Assembly: GCA_002841945.1 (NCBI GenBank)
Contig: PHBI01000013.1
Location: 26,802-90,801 of the forward strand
Origin: Deltaproteobacteria bacterium HGW-Deltaproteobacteria-14
GTDB lineage: Bacteria > Myxococcota_A > UBA9042 > PHBI01
Reading direction: 5' to 3'
DNA length: 64,000 nucleotides
Position numbers and translations under genes: made by a program. Positions 25,871 to 34,957 of the stretch are shown piece by piece. Within the stretch, counting starts at the first letter, position 1. Every line of letters begins with the position of its first letter. The notes beneath the pieces were generated by a model. The model was given only the letters and a program-made list of their open reading frames with translations. It searched no databases and had not been told where the DNA came from.

Positions 25871-26677
25871 ATGGCCCGGGCCCGACTCGCCACCTCCGCG
25901 ACCGCTGGGACGCCTCGCTCCCGCGTGCGCGGGGCGGCGGCGACGGCGCCTCCACGCGACCGCGCGCCGGCGCTCGGCTGGCTCGGGCGCTACCTGGCCA
26001 ACACCCGCGACCCGGCCACCAGCGCCCTCGCCGTCCTGCCGCTCGTGCTCCTCTACGGCGTCGGGATCGCGTTCGCCTCGGAGCACGCCCGCAGCGGGGT
26101 GGACATCGTCTCTCCGCCCCTGCGGGCCTCGCTCTCGCGCCACGGCTACCTGGCCGTCCAGCTGGGGCTCGCGGCGGTCATCGCCGGCTGGGCCGCCTGG
26201 CGCCTCCGCGGGGCCTTCACGGGTCGGCTCGCGCTGACCGCCCCGATCGTCGCGGAGTCGTCCCTGTATGGCGTGACCCTCGGCGGCGTGATCCTGTTCG
26301 TGCTGGACAAGGCGCACCTGCTCGCCGTCGCCGCTGGAGCGAGCGCGACCTCGAGCCCGCTCTTCGATCGCGCGGTCGCCGCGTCGGGCTCCGGCCTGTA
26401 CGAGGAGCTGCTCTTCCGCCTGCTGCTCCTCACGCTCGTCGGAGTTGCACTGCAGCGAGCCTTCAACGTCCCACGATGGCTTGGAGTATCGGCCGCCATA
26501 GCCCTCTCGAGCCTCGTGTTTGCTGCAGCGCATCATATCGCGGGAGAGCCCCTCGATCTGTACGCCTTCGCCTACCGCACGGTGGCGGGGACGATCTTCG
26601 CGGGGCTCTTCCTCGCGCGCGGCTTCGCCGTCGCGGCGTGGACCCACGCCGCCTACGACTTCTACGTCATGGGCTGA
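25871..26677 (+). CDS. CPBP-family intramembrane metalloprotease
   Basis: 268 aa; the start is uncertain (ATG 25871 chosen, ATG 25853 possible, no clear Shine-Dalgarno). Six or so hydrophobic helices are visible. Family motifs: EELLFRL (about residue 177, the EExxxR motif), FAAAHH (about 219) and WTHAAYDF (about 257), which together form the metal site of CPBP (CAAX-like) proteases. Its substrate is unknown. The N-terminal 35 residues are Arg/Ala-rich and may not be translated. A stretch at about 26440-26560 is less GC-biased than the rest. Confidence 0.85.
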   Translation: MARARLATSATAGTPRSRVRGAAATAPPRDRAPALGWLGRYLANTRDPATSALAVLPLVLLYGVGIAFASEHARSGVDIVSPPLRASLSRHGYLAVQLGLAAVIAGWAAWRLRGAFTGRLALTAPIVAESSLYGVTLGGVILFVLDKAHLLAVAAGASATSSPLFDRAVAASGSGLYEELLFRLLLLTLVGVALQRAFNVPRWLGVSAAIALSSLVFAAAHHIAGEPLDLYAFAYRTVAGTIFAGLFLARGFAVAAWTHAAYDFYVMG

Positions 26678-26708
26678 CCGGGCGACCACCGGGTCGACCC
26701 CGGGCGCA

Positions 26709-28199
26709 TCACGCCCGCCGGCGGCGGCGGATCAGCGCGAGCCACGCCAGCAGACCCGCGAGCAGCCACGGCGCGCCAGGTCCCGGGCCGCCGCTGCAGC
26801 CCGAGCTGTTGCCGCCGCCGTCGATGGGCACCCCGCCGCGCACGCACTGCCCGGCGTAGGGGCTCCAGACCTGGCCGGCCGGGCACTCTGGCGACGGCGT
26901 GCCGTCCCCGCCGCCGGTCGTGTCCGGAGCCGGCGTGGTGGTCTTGTCGACGCACAGCTGGCTCGTGAGGTTGCACTCCTTGCCGGGGCCGCAGTAGCCG
27001 CAGACGCGGCCGCAGCCGTCGTCGCCGCACTGGCGGCCGACGCAGGTGCACTCCTCGGTGACGCACTGGCCGGCGTCGCAGCTCGCGCCGCTCGCGCAGC
27101 TCCCACAGCTGCCGCCGCAGCCGTCGTCCCCACACTGTTGGCCCGAGCACTGCGGGGTACAGCCCGCGACGCACTGACCCGCGTTGCAGCTCGAGCCAGC
27201 CGGGCAGCTCCCGCAGAGGCCGCCACAGCCGTCGTCTCCACACACCTTGCCCGCACACTGGGGCGTGCACTGGGTGACGCACTGCCCGGCGCTGCACGTG
27301 AGGCCGAACGCGCAGCTCCCGCAGGCCCCGCCGCAGCCATCGTCCCCGCACACCTTGCCGGCGCAGCTCGGCGTGCACTGGGTCTGGCACTGACCGGCCG
27401 CGGTGCAGATCTGGCCCGCGGCGCAGCTCCCGCAGAGCCCGCCGCAGCCGTCGCTGCCGCACACCTTGCCGCCGCACTGCGGGGCGCAGGTCGCCTGGCA
27501 CAGGCCGGAGGCGTTGCACGACATGCCGGCGATGCAGCTGCCACAGCTCCCGCCGCAGCCGTCGGAGCCACAGGTCTTGCCCTGGCAGTTGGGGGTGCAG
27601 CTCGCCACGCAGAGCCCCGACGCGTTGCAGGTCGTCCCGCCTGAGCAGGTCCCACAGCTACCGCCGCAGCCGTTCGAGCCACACGTCTTGCCCTGGCAGT
27701 TGGGCGTACACGTGCCGCCACAGCTCATCGGGTTGGCGCCGCTCGGATCCGACGACGGGTAGGACGAGCAGTCGTAGTAGCCCTCGGTGCTCCACCCGCA
27801 GCTCGTCGCCGGCGGTGGGCAGGCGGTACACCCGCCGCAATCGGTCTGCGCCTCGGACACGCACAAGGAGTCCCAACCCCAGTCGGGATCGCAGCAGAAG
27901 GGATCGAGGTCGCACACACACGCGGTGACGTCCGGATCGCAGCAGCCGGCGTTGTAGGAGGTCTCGCAGCACGAGTTCTGTGCGACGGCGGCGTTCTCCG
28001 AGCAGTCGATCTCGCAGAGATAGCCGGACTCACACCAGTTGACGACGCTCGACGTGCCGCAGCAGCCCTCGTAGGACACGCCGGTCGGGCAGCTCCCGGT
28101 CGCGGTCCCCGCCCCAGAGCACTGCGCCGCCGCTTCCGACGTCGAAGCGCCTACCCCGGCCAGCGCCACGAGCGTGAGGAGCCCCATCCATCGCATCAT
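26709..28199 (-). CDS. Cys-rich repeat surface protein with MYXO-CTERM-like tail
   Basis: 496 aa. I start at ATG 28199 (leader GAGGGTGGACCGA); upstream in-frame starts lie inside the promoter. A signal peptide ends near SEAAAQC. Residues 25-155 are rich in paired Cys. Seven tandem repeats of 36-37 residues follow, with consensus C-x-P-x-C-x-G-K-x-C-G-x-D-G-C-G-G-x-C-G-x-C and C-x-A-x-G-x-C. The C-terminus has a short motif with Cys (SSGCSGG), one hydrophobic helix and RRRRR, the layout of MYXO-CTERM sorting signals, which are processed and displayed on the cell surface in Myxococcota. It is probably a disulfide-stabilised surface protein; ligand unknown. Confidence 0.88.
   Translation of the reverse strand: MMRWMGLLTLVALAGVGASTSEAAAQCSGAGTATGSCPTGVSYEGCCGTSSVVNWCESGYLCEIDCSENAAVAQNSCCETSYNAGCCDPDVTACVCDLDPFCCDPDWGWDSLCVSEAQTDCGGCTACPPPATSCGWSTEGYYDCSSYPSSDPSGANPMSCGGTCTPNCQGKTCGSNGCGGSCGTCSGGTTCNASGLCVASCTPNCQGKTCGSDGCGGSCGSCIAGMSCNASGLCQATCAPQCGGKVCGSDGCGGLCGSCAAGQICTAAGQCQTQCTPSCAGKVCGDDGCGGACGSCAFGLTCSAGQCVTQCTPQCAGKVCGDDGCGGLCGSCPAGSSCNAGQCVAGCTPQCSGQQCGDDGCGGSCGSCASGASCDAGQCVTEECTCVGRQCGDDGCGRVCGYCGPGKECNLTSQLCVDKTTTPAPDTTGGGDGTPSPECPAGQVWSPYAGQCVRGGVPIDGGGNSSGCSGGPGPGAPWLLAGLLAWLALIRRRRRA
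26980..27725 (-). repeat. Seven tandem 108-111-bp coding repeats
   Basis: Internal repeats of the Cys-rich gene. Each unit has about ten Cys codons; the first two (27725-27500) are nearly identical at protein level, and later copies diverge. Such arrays can change copy number by recombination. Confidence 0.8.
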
Positions 28200-28242
28200 T
28201 CGGTCCACCCTCGTGCCAGCGCTCGCAACGCGCGAACGCAGC

Positions 28243-28271
28243 ATCTTACGGAGACGCCGTCCGAGGATCAA
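28243..28271 (-). promoter_or_regulatory. Promoter for the Cys-rich surface protein
   Basis: TTGATC (28271-28266), 17-nt spacer, TAAGAT (28248-28243), read on the minus strand. It places the start near 28236, about 37 nt before the ATG at 28199. Confidence 0.6.
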
Positions 28272-28422
28272 AAACCGATTTGCGATAACCACCCGGCGAC
28301 GGCCCGGCGGCGGCGAGTCGATGGCCGAGATGTTGGGCGATCTCGGCGACGCTCGGGGGGCGCGGGCGAGGTCCTGACGACCCTCGGGACGGCGTGGCCG
28401 CGATCACCCCCGACGTCGGCGC
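28272..28422. other. Spacer between divergent promoters
   Basis: The 321-bp gap between the Cys-rich gene and the GT51 fusion gene holds two divergent promoters (28243-28271 and 28423-28451). The 150 bp between them carry no gene or repeat that I can recognise. Confidence 0.5.
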
Positions 28423-28451
28423 TTGATCCGCGCCGGCGTTGGGGCTGAAAT
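28423..28451 (+). promoter_or_regulatory. Promoter for the AsmA-like/GT51 fusion gene
   Basis: TTGATC (28423-28428), 17-nt spacer, TGAAAT (28446-28451). It lies 69 nt before the TTG start codon at 28521. Confidence 0.5.
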
Positions 28452-28520
28452 ACAGCCGAGGGGCCAGCCGTTGCCGCCCCGACGCGCGCCCTCTCCGCCA
28501 TCCCACGACCGGAGCCCCCC

Positions 28521-31439
28521 TTGCAGACCTCCCGCGCCGCCTCCGCGCCGCGGCCCGACCTCGCCACGCCAGGCTCCGACGACGCCCCGCCCCGGCCCCG
28601 CCGGTGGTTCCGCTGGCCGCTCGCGATCCTCGTCGGGTTGCTCGCCCTCGGCGCCCTGACCGCCGTGGTCGTCGCCCTCGTCGCCCGCGGTGTGGTGGCG
28701 GACCGACTGACGGCGATGGGCGCCGAGCGCGGCCTCGAGCTGTCGTGGGGGGCGATCGACCTCCCGCTGCTACGCGGCGCCACGGTGCGGGACCTGCGCG
28801 TCGCCAGCGCGGTCGACGGGCGGGTGCTCGCGACGATCCGCGAGGTCGAGACCGACGTGAGCCTCCTCGGCGCCATCGGAGGCCGGCGACGCCCGGAGGC
28901 GGTCACCCTGCGCGGGGTGGACGCCCACGTGGCGGTGGTCGCGGGGCGGCTCGTGGGGTTCGACTCCCTCTTCGGTGGCGAGCGCGACCCGGCGGCGCCC
29001 TCCGGTGGTCCCGCGCGGCCGCTGCGGGTGGTGATCGACGGCGGCTCGGCCGTCCTCGACGTCGACGCGCTCGGGGTCGCCGTCGAGCGCGTGCGCCTCG
29101 ATGGGCTCAGCGGCACGCTCGCCCGCGACGCCGAGCGACGGCTGAGCTTCACGGGGGCGGCGGACGTGGTCGTCGGCGATCGCGCCAGCCACGGGACGCT
29201 GACGCTGGACGCGGACGGGGTGGTCGCGCTGACCCTCGACGGCGGCCTGCAGATCGGCGCCGTGACCTCGCGCGGGCCGCTCTGGCTCGCGCTCCGCGGG
29301 GCTCGACGGGACCCGGGCCAGGGGCGCACCGAGCTGCTCGGGATCGGGGCGAGCCACGGCGACGACCGCGCCACCGCGACGCGCATCGTGGTGACCGACC
29401 ACGGCTCGGGGCTCGTGCCCGCGCCCCGCGACCTCGACGGCGTGAGCATCGAGGACGCCGCCGTCGAACACGACGGGACGCGCCTCGTCGCGGGCCGCGC
29501 CGAGATCCGCTTCGGCGCCCCGGACGCCGACGGGCTGCCGGTCCCGCGCGAGATCCGCGCCCGGGATCTCGGGGTGGAGACGCGCCACCGGACCGTCAAG
29601 GGCACCTTCGACGAGGCGACCCTCACGCTCGTGGACCCGATCGGCGCGCTGCGGGCGGGCCGGCCCCTCGACGCCCTGCAGGCGATCACCCTGGCCCGCC
29701 CCAGGCTGACCGCGACCGTCGGCGAGGGCGGTGACGACCTCGGGGGCGACACCTCGAGCCTCATCGCGCGCGTCCTCGGCAACGGCGACGGGCCCGCCGC
29801 GGACGCCGCGGACGCGCCCGCCCCCGCCCCGCCGACCGAAGGCGCGCCGGCGACCAGCGGCCGCCTGGCCCGCCTGCTCACGCGGCTCCGAGCGTGGCAG
29901 CTGGCGGTCGAGGACGGCACCATCGACGTGCATGCCCAGGACGGCACCCCGCTGCTCGTGCTCGAGGACTTCGGGCTCACGACCCGCGAGGTCGGCGAAG
30001 GGCTGCTCGAGCTCGGGGTGCGCGCCGCGGTCGAGCGCAGAGGCGAGGAGACGGGCAAGGTCGACGCCGCGGCCGGCTTCGACGAGACCGGCGCCCTCGT
30101 CTACGCCAACGGCAGCATCAGCGGCAAGGACCTCGCCCATCAGGTCGCCCGCTTCGCCTCCCACGTCGAGGTCCAGCCCGACGCCTTCGTCGACATCGGC
30201 TTCCACTACCAGCGCCCCATCGATCCCGAGGCCCCGCACCGGATCACCGGGCGCGCGAAGCTCAGCCACTTCACCTTCCAGTACTGGCGGGTCGCCGACG
30301 CGGAGGTGAAGGACCTCGAGGCGGAGGTGGCCTTCGACCTCGCGGTCTACAAGAAGGACCGGCGCGCCGTGCTGGCGCTGTCGTCGATCGCCTTCGGCGA
30401 GGCCAAGCTCGAGGCGTCCCTCGACGTCACCCTGCCCCGGGGTGGGCGGCCGCGCTTCGCCGCCCGGCTCGAGATGCCGACCCAGGACTGCGGGGCGGTG
30501 GCGCGCTCGATCCCGCGCGCGCTCATCCCCCGGCTCTCGTCGCTCAGCGCCCACGGCAGGGCCTGGTTCAAGGCCGAGCTGACCCTCGACATGGCCGACC
30601 CCTACGGCCTCGAGCTGAGCGTGAAGGGCGACCTGAACGCGTGCGACGTGACCAGCCTCGGCCCCGGGGTGAACCTGCGGGCGCTCCAGGGGAACTTCGT
30701 CCACGTCCCGCTCGAGCCCGAGCGCGGGCGCCTCGTGAACATCCGCGTCGGCCGCGGCACCCGGGAGTGGATCGCCTCCAAGGACCTGCCGGAGCTCGTC
30801 AAGGCGACGGCCTGGATCACCGAGGACCGACGCTACTTCGACCACGGCGGGGTGCGCTGGGACCTGATCGAGCGCGCGCTCAAGATGGACCTCGAGCACG
30901 AGCGCTTCGTCTACGGCGGCAGCACGGTCACCCAGCAGCTCGTGAAGAACCTCTACCTCGACCGCGGCAAGAGCCTGTCGCGCAAGCTCGAGGAGGCGAT
31001 CATCGCGTGGCAGATGGAGCGCGTGCTCGACAAGGACGAGATCCTGACGATCTACGTCAACGTGATCGAGTACGGCCCGGACATCTACGGGGTGAAGCAC
31101 GCCGCGCGCTTCTACTTCGGCAAGCGCGTCGACGAGCTCGACGCCCTCGAGGTCGCCTTCATCATGGGGCTCAAGCCGTACCCGGCCCAGGGCTACAAGC
31201 AGTGGCTCGCGGGATCGCTCAAGCCGTGGTGGGTGCGACGCCTCAAGCACGTCCTCGGGATGGTCGTGGCCCGCAGTGAGGTCGTGACGGCCGAGCAGAT
31301 CGCCGCCTTCGAGGCCATCGACTTCCAACCGCACTTCAGGCGCCCCGACGGATCGGAGGTCCCGGCGGCGCGGCCCACCACGCCCGAGCCGTCCCCCGAG
31401 GACGACGGCGGCGGCGAGGCCTGGGACCCCTGGCGCTGA
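28521..31439 (+). CDS. Peptidoglycan glycosyltransferase (GT51) fused to an AsmA-like N-terminal region
   Basis: 972 aa starting at TTG 28521 (GGAG 7 nt upstream). One membrane anchor at about residues 32-56 is followed by about 600 residues of AsmA-like periplasmic beta-sheet repeats (RGLELSWGAIDLPLLRG, ALTLDGGLQI). Residues about 750-930 form a GT51 lysozyme-like domain: EDRRYFDHGGV with the catalytic Glu, GGSTVTQQLVKNLYL, RKLEEAIIAWQMER and YVNVIEYGPDIYGVKHAARF. There is no transpeptidase domain. GT51 enzymes polymerise lipid II into glycan strands. The large AsmA-like portion instead of a short linker is unusual. The C-terminal 40 residues are a disordered tail. Confidence 0.85.
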   Translation: MQTSRAASAPRPDLATPGSDDAPPRPRRWFRWPLAILVGLLALGALTAVVVALVARGVVADRLTAMGAERGLELSWGAIDLPLLRGATVRDLRVASAVDGRVLATIREVETDVSLLGAIGGRRRPEAVTLRGVDAHVAVVAGRLVGFDSLFGGERDPAAPSGGPARPLRVVIDGGSAVLDVDALGVAVERVRLDGLSGTLARDAERRLSFTGAADVVVGDRASHGTLTLDADGVVALTLDGGLQIGAVTSRGPLWLALRGARRDPGQGRTELLGIGASHGDDRATATRIVVTDHGSGLVPAPRDLDGVSIEDAAVEHDGTRLVAGRAEIRFGAPDADGLPVPREIRARDLGVETRHRTVKGTFDEATLTLVDPIGALRAGRPLDALQAITLARPRLTATVGEGGDDLGGDTSSLIARVLGNGDGPAADAADAPAPAPPTEGAPATSGRLARLLTRLRAWQLAVEDGTIDVHAQDGTPLLVLEDFGLTTREVGEGLLELGVRAAVERRGEETGKVDAAAGFDETGALVYANGSISGKDLAHQVARFASHVEVQPDAFVDIGFHYQRPIDPEAPHRITGRAKLSHFTFQYWRVADAEVKDLEAEVAFDLAVYKKDRRAVLALSSIAFGEAKLEASLDVTLPRGGRPRFAARLEMPTQDCGAVARSIPRALIPRLSSLSAHGRAWFKAELTLDMADPYGLELSVKGDLNACDVTSLGPGVNLRALQGNFVHVPLEPERGRLVNIRVGRGTREWIASKDLPELVKATAWITEDRRYFDHGGVRWDLIERALKMDLEHERFVYGGSTVTQQLVKNLYLDRGKSLSRKLEEAIIAWQMERVLDKDEILTIYVNVIEYGPDIYGVKHAARFYFGKRVDELDALEVAFIMGLKPYPAQGYKQWLAGSLKPWWVRRLKHVLGMVVARSEVVTAEQIAAFEAIDFQPHFRRPDGSEVPAARPTTPEPSPEDDGGGEAWDPWR

Positions 31440-31481
31440 GCCCGCCGTGAGCCGCGCCTGGGACGACATCGCCGCGACGCT

Positions 31482-33380
31482 GTGATAAGCGTTGCGGCCA
31501 ACGCCCTCGCGCGCGAGGGGGCGCGGACGCAGTCTTCGGTTCGGTCTCGCGGCGGCGCGGGCCAGGTCCTGGTCGCGCTCGCGCTCGCGCTCGCGCTCGC
31601 GCTCGGCGCCTGCAAGGGCGGTGGCGGGGACGCGCCGGCGTTCACCGCCCCGCCGCCCCCGGAGGCCCAGGCGGACGCGGACTCCCCTCCGGCGCCGGCC
31701 GCCGACGTCCTCCCGACCGAGCCCGCCGCGACCGTCCCCGACGCGGCGCAGGTCGAGCCCGAGACCGAGTCGGGCCTCCTCGATCACATCTACGGCCGCG
31801 CGGTGAGCTGGCCATGCGAGGGCCACCCGGTCTGCGACGAGCCCTCCCCCGCCGACGGGATGCTCGGGCTCGACGTCACCGACCTCGAGTACATCGATCC
31901 CGGGATGGTGGTGGACACCGAGGGGCTGATGGTCGCCCAGTCGCTCTTCGAGGGGCTCGTGAACCCGCCGCCGCGGTCCGGCATGCCGATCCAGCCCGGG
32001 GTCGCCACCCGCTGGGAGCGCTCGGAGGACGGCCTCGTCTACACCTTCCACCTCCGCGACGACGCGCGCTGGAGCGACGGTCACCCGGTGACCGCCGGCG
32101 ACTTCGTCTGGGCGTGGCGGCGCAAGCTCGACCCGAAGCTCGGCTCGACCGGCGTCGAGCCCCTCTTCCGCATCAAGAACGCCAAGGAGTACAACGCCGG
32201 CACCGTGACCGACGCCGCCGAGGTCGGGGTCGTCGCCCCCGACGCCCACACCCTCGTGGTGACCCTCGAGACGCCGGCCCCGTTCTTCATGCAGTACCTG
32301 ACGATGGGCCACTTCCTGCCGGCGCCCGAGCCGACGGTCACCGCCCACGGCAAGGCGTGGACCCGCCCCGAGAACATCGTCTCGAACGGCGCCTTCGTGC
32401 TCGAGGAGTGGACCCCGAAGACGCGCCTCGTCCTCGAGAAGAACCCGACCTACTGGGACGCCGCCAACGTCCGGCTGCCGGGCGCCATCCTCTACATCTC
32501 CGAGAGCCACGCCCAGGGCATGACGCGCTACCGGACCGGCGCCACCCAATGGGGCCGCCAGGCGGTCATCACCTCGGACATCCCGGGGTTCATCGAGGAG
32601 CGCCGCCCCGACCTCTTCATCGACCCCTACCTCTGCTACTACTCGTACATCTTCCGCATCGACCGCAAACCCTTCGATGACGTCCGCGTCCGCCGCGCAC
32701 TCAACATGGCCATCGACAAGCAGGGGCTCGTCGACCACGTGACCGAGGGGATGCAGCAGCCCGCCGACGGCGCCATCCCCCCCTACCTCGTCAAGACCCT
32801 CGGCTACCCGAAGCCCGCCGGCGACCCCTATGATCCCAAGCGCGCCCGCGCGCTCCTCGCCGAGGCCGGCTACCCGGGCGGCGCGGGCTTTCCGAAGGTC
32901 ACGCTGCTCTACAACAACTTCGAGAGCCACCGCCTCATCGCCGAGTACGTGCAGCGCAACGTCGAGGAGCAGCTCGGCGTCCACCTCGAACTCTCCAACA
33001 TGGAGTGGAAGGGCTTCCTCAGCCAGCTCCGCACCGGGGACTTCCAGATCGCGCGCTTCGGTTCCTGCGGCATCGACCACCCCTACTCGCTGCTCGCCGA
33101 CTTCGGCGCGGACTACCCGGAGAACCACACCGCGTACGCGAACAGCGAGTACGACGCGCTGCTCCAGAAGGCGCTGCGCGCCCCCGACCGCGTGACCGAG
33201 ATGAAGCTCTACGCCGACGCCGAGGCGATGCTGCAGCGCGACATGCCCTTCGCGCCGCTCTACTACTACACCCGCCTCTACCTGAAGAAGCCGGTCCTCC
33301 AGGGGCTCGAGCCGGAGCTGACCAACAACCACCTCCTCAAGTACATGTACTGGGCCGACAAGCCCGGGACCGCGCCGTGA
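31482..33380 (+). CDS. Oligopeptide-type ABC transporter substrate-binding lipoprotein
   Basis: 632 aa; start at GTG 31482 is the best available but lacks a clear Shine-Dalgarno. The signal peptide is an almost pure Leu-Ala repeat ending L-G-A-C. A Pro/Ala-rich tether leads to a family-5 binding-protein fold from about residue 105 (YTFHLRDDARWSDGHPVTAGD, ENIVSNGAFVLEEWTPKTRL, RIDRKPFDDVRVRRALNMAI, GYPGGAGFPKVTLLYN). It captures peptides or similar solutes outside the inner membrane. No permease or ATPase gene is adjacent, so it is an orphan. It overlaps the next gene by 4 nt. Confidence 0.9.
   Translation: MISVAANALAREGARTQSSVRSRGGAGQVLVALALALALALGACKGGGGDAPAFTAPPPPEAQADADSPPAPAADVLPTEPAATVPDAAQVEPETESGLLDHIYGRAVSWPCEGHPVCDEPSPADGMLGLDVTDLEYIDPGMVVDTEGLMVAQSLFEGLVNPPPRSGMPIQPGVATRWERSEDGLVYTFHLRDDARWSDGHPVTAGDFVWAWRRKLDPKLGSTGVEPLFRIKNAKEYNAGTVTDAAEVGVVAPDAHTLVVTLETPAPFFMQYLTMGHFLPAPEPTVTAHGKAWTRPENIVSNGAFVLEEWTPKTRLVLEKNPTYWDAANVRLPGAILYISESHAQGMTRYRTGATQWGRQAVITSDIPGFIEERRPDLFIDPYLCYYSYIFRIDRKPFDDVRVRRALNMAIDKQGLVDHVTEGMQQPADGAIPPYLVKTLGYPKPAGDPYDPKRARALLAEAGYPGGAGFPKVTLLYNNFESHRLIAEYVQRNVEEQLGVHLELSNMEWKGFLSQLRTGDFQIARFGSCGIDHPYSLLADFGADYPENHTAYANSEYDALLQKALRAPDRVTEMKLYADAEAMLQRDMPFAPLYYYTRLYLKKPVLQGLEPELTNNHLLKYMYWADKPGTAP
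31575..31604 (+). repeat. Hexanucleotide tandem repeat (GCGCTC)5 in a signal-peptide codon run
   Basis: Five perfect copies encode alternating Ala-Leu in the hydrophobic core of the binding protein's signal peptide. Gain or loss of a unit would stay in frame and change the core length by two residues. Confidence 0.9.
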
Positions 33381-34957
33381 CGGGGCCCCTTCGGTCGTTG
33401 GCCGCGGCGCTCGTCGCCCTGGCCGTGGTGTCCGCCGGGTGCGTCGACGACGGGGCGGTCACGCTGCCCGCGAACCGCAACACCCTGAAGTCACGAAAGA
33501 TCGTCGTCGATCTCTACACCCCGGTGGCGGCTCCGGCGGACCGGGTCCGCGCGCTCAACGGGATCAACGGCGCCCCGGCGCCGCTGCACCCGGAGCTGCC
33601 CGACCTGCGCGTGGCGTACTGGCGCAAGAGCGGCGGCGGCGCCGACCCCGACGGCGCCCACGTCGCGCGCGTTCGGGTCGGCGGCGACGGCGTGTGTGCC
33701 CTGTCCCTCGACGGCGTCTTCCCCGGCGCGGCCGAGGCGCTGCCGGCCCCGAGCGCCTACCGCTTCGCGGTGCTCGACGCCCAGCTCGCGAGCGTCGGCG
33801 CCCTCGGCGGAGCGAGGGCCACCTGGCGTGCGGCGCGCGCCGCGGGCGAGTGCCCGGTCAACCCGACCCTCGACGCTCCCGGCCCGCGCACCACCGCGGT
33901 GGTCAACACCGTGCGCCACCTGACGCTGGGATCGGCCTGGGATCCGGCCGGGCTCACCGACGCCATCGACGTGGTAGAGCTGCCCCTCGCGCTCATCGGC
34001 CCGGGGGCGGACGAGGCGGCGTTCTCCGGCTGGGGCGCCCTCGCGGTCGCGGTCCGCGGCGCCTTCCCGAGCGCCGACGCCCTCGCCATCGCCGGGCCGG
34101 ATGTCCTCCTCGACGACGCTGACGCGGACGCCCTCGTCGCCGACACGGAGCCCCCGGCGATCGCCGCGTTCATCGCCTATTGCGCCGCACACGGGTCCCC
34201 CCTGGACGCGCTCACCTATCGCACAAAAACTGAACACGCGGCTGGTGTGCAACGCATCAGCGCCGCCCTCCGAGCGCGGCTCGACGCGGCGGGGCTCGGG
34301 GCGACCCGGCTGGTGATCAACGAGATGCTCCCGGCGCAAGCGCCGCCGTGGGACGACCCCGCGCTCACCGCGGCCCGCCTGGGCGCGTTCGAAGCGGCGG
34401 CCCGGGTGTTCGTGCAGGACGTCCCGGTCGACGAGGCGCTCTCCGGGCGGGGCCCCGTCGGGTTCGCCGACGGCGGCCTCCACACCACCGAGGCGCTGAC
34501 CGACCTGAGCGCGCTGCTCGTGCCGAGCCCGTACTTCGACCTCGACGGGGCGCCCACGCCGGCCTTCATGGCGCGCTTCCCGCTGCGCCAGATCCCGGGG
34601 CAAGCGCGCGTCCGGGTCGTCGAGGGCCCCGACGAGGCAGACCTGGCGGTGCTCGCGAGCCATCCCGAGGACCGCCCCGGGGCGCTGCGCCTCATCATCG
34701 CCGACGCCGAGGTGGGGACGGGCTCGGGCAGCGTCACCTGGGAGCTGCGCGTGCCCGCCTTCGTCGCGCCGGCGGTGCGCCAGGTCGACTACCGCCTGGC
34801 GCTGCTCGACCAGAAGAACGCGAGCCTGCCGAGCTTCTTCTTCTCCGAGGTGGGCACCCTCGTCCCCGACGCGCGCACCGGGGACGTCACGCTCTCGCGC
34901 GTGCTGCCCATCCCCGGGGTCCACTACCTCGAGATCGACCGCCCGCAGCCCCGATGA
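33377..34957 (+). CDS. Lipoprotein with a glycoside-hydrolase-like TIM-barrel pattern
   Basis: 526 aa from GTG 33377, which overlaps the previous stop. A lipoprotein signal ends V-S-A-G-C. Around residues 170-350 the order of segments (NTVRHLTLGSAWDP; AIAAFIAYCAAHGSPLDALT; ALRARLDAAGLGATRLVINE ending in Glu; RVFVQD) resembles GH39-like beta-xylosidases, with the Glu of VINEML as a possible catalytic residue. The C-terminal 150 residues look like a beta-sandwich, as in such enzymes. This is a pattern judgement, not a firm assignment. It is translationally coupled to the binding protein upstream and gluQ downstream. Confidence 0.75.
   Translation: MTGPLRSLAAALVALAVVSAGCVDDGAVTLPANRNTLKSRKIVVDLYTPVAAPADRVRALNGINGAPAPLHPELPDLRVAYWRKSGGGADPDGAHVARVRVGGDGVCALSLDGVFPGAAEALPAPSAYRFAVLDAQLASVGALGGARATWRAARAAGECPVNPTLDAPGPRTTAVVNTVRHLTLGSAWDPAGLTDAIDVVELPLALIGPGADEAAFSGWGALAVAVRGAFPSADALAIAGPDVLLDDADADALVADTEPPAIAAFIAYCAAHGSPLDALTYRTKTEHAAGVQRISAALRARLDAAGLGATRLVINEMLPAQAPPWDDPALTAARLGAFEAAARVFVQDVPVDEALSGRGPVGFADGGLHTTEALTDLSALLVPSPYFDLDGAPTPAFMARFPLRQIPGQARVRVVEGPDEADLAVLASHPEDRPGALRLIIADAEVGTGSGSVTWELRVPAFVAPAVRQVDYRLALLDQKNASLPSFFFSEVGTLVPDARTGDVTLSRVLPIPGVHYLEIDRPQPR

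Noticed and set aside
26684..26700. Short hairpin between the CPBP protease and the Cys-rich gene
   Set aside because: Only a 5-6-bp stem with no T-tract; too weak to call a terminator despite its convergent position.
28770..33332. A 1520-codon minus-strand frame opposite the GT51 fusion and the binding protein
   Set aside because: Antisense of two well-supported genes in other frames; no plausible product.
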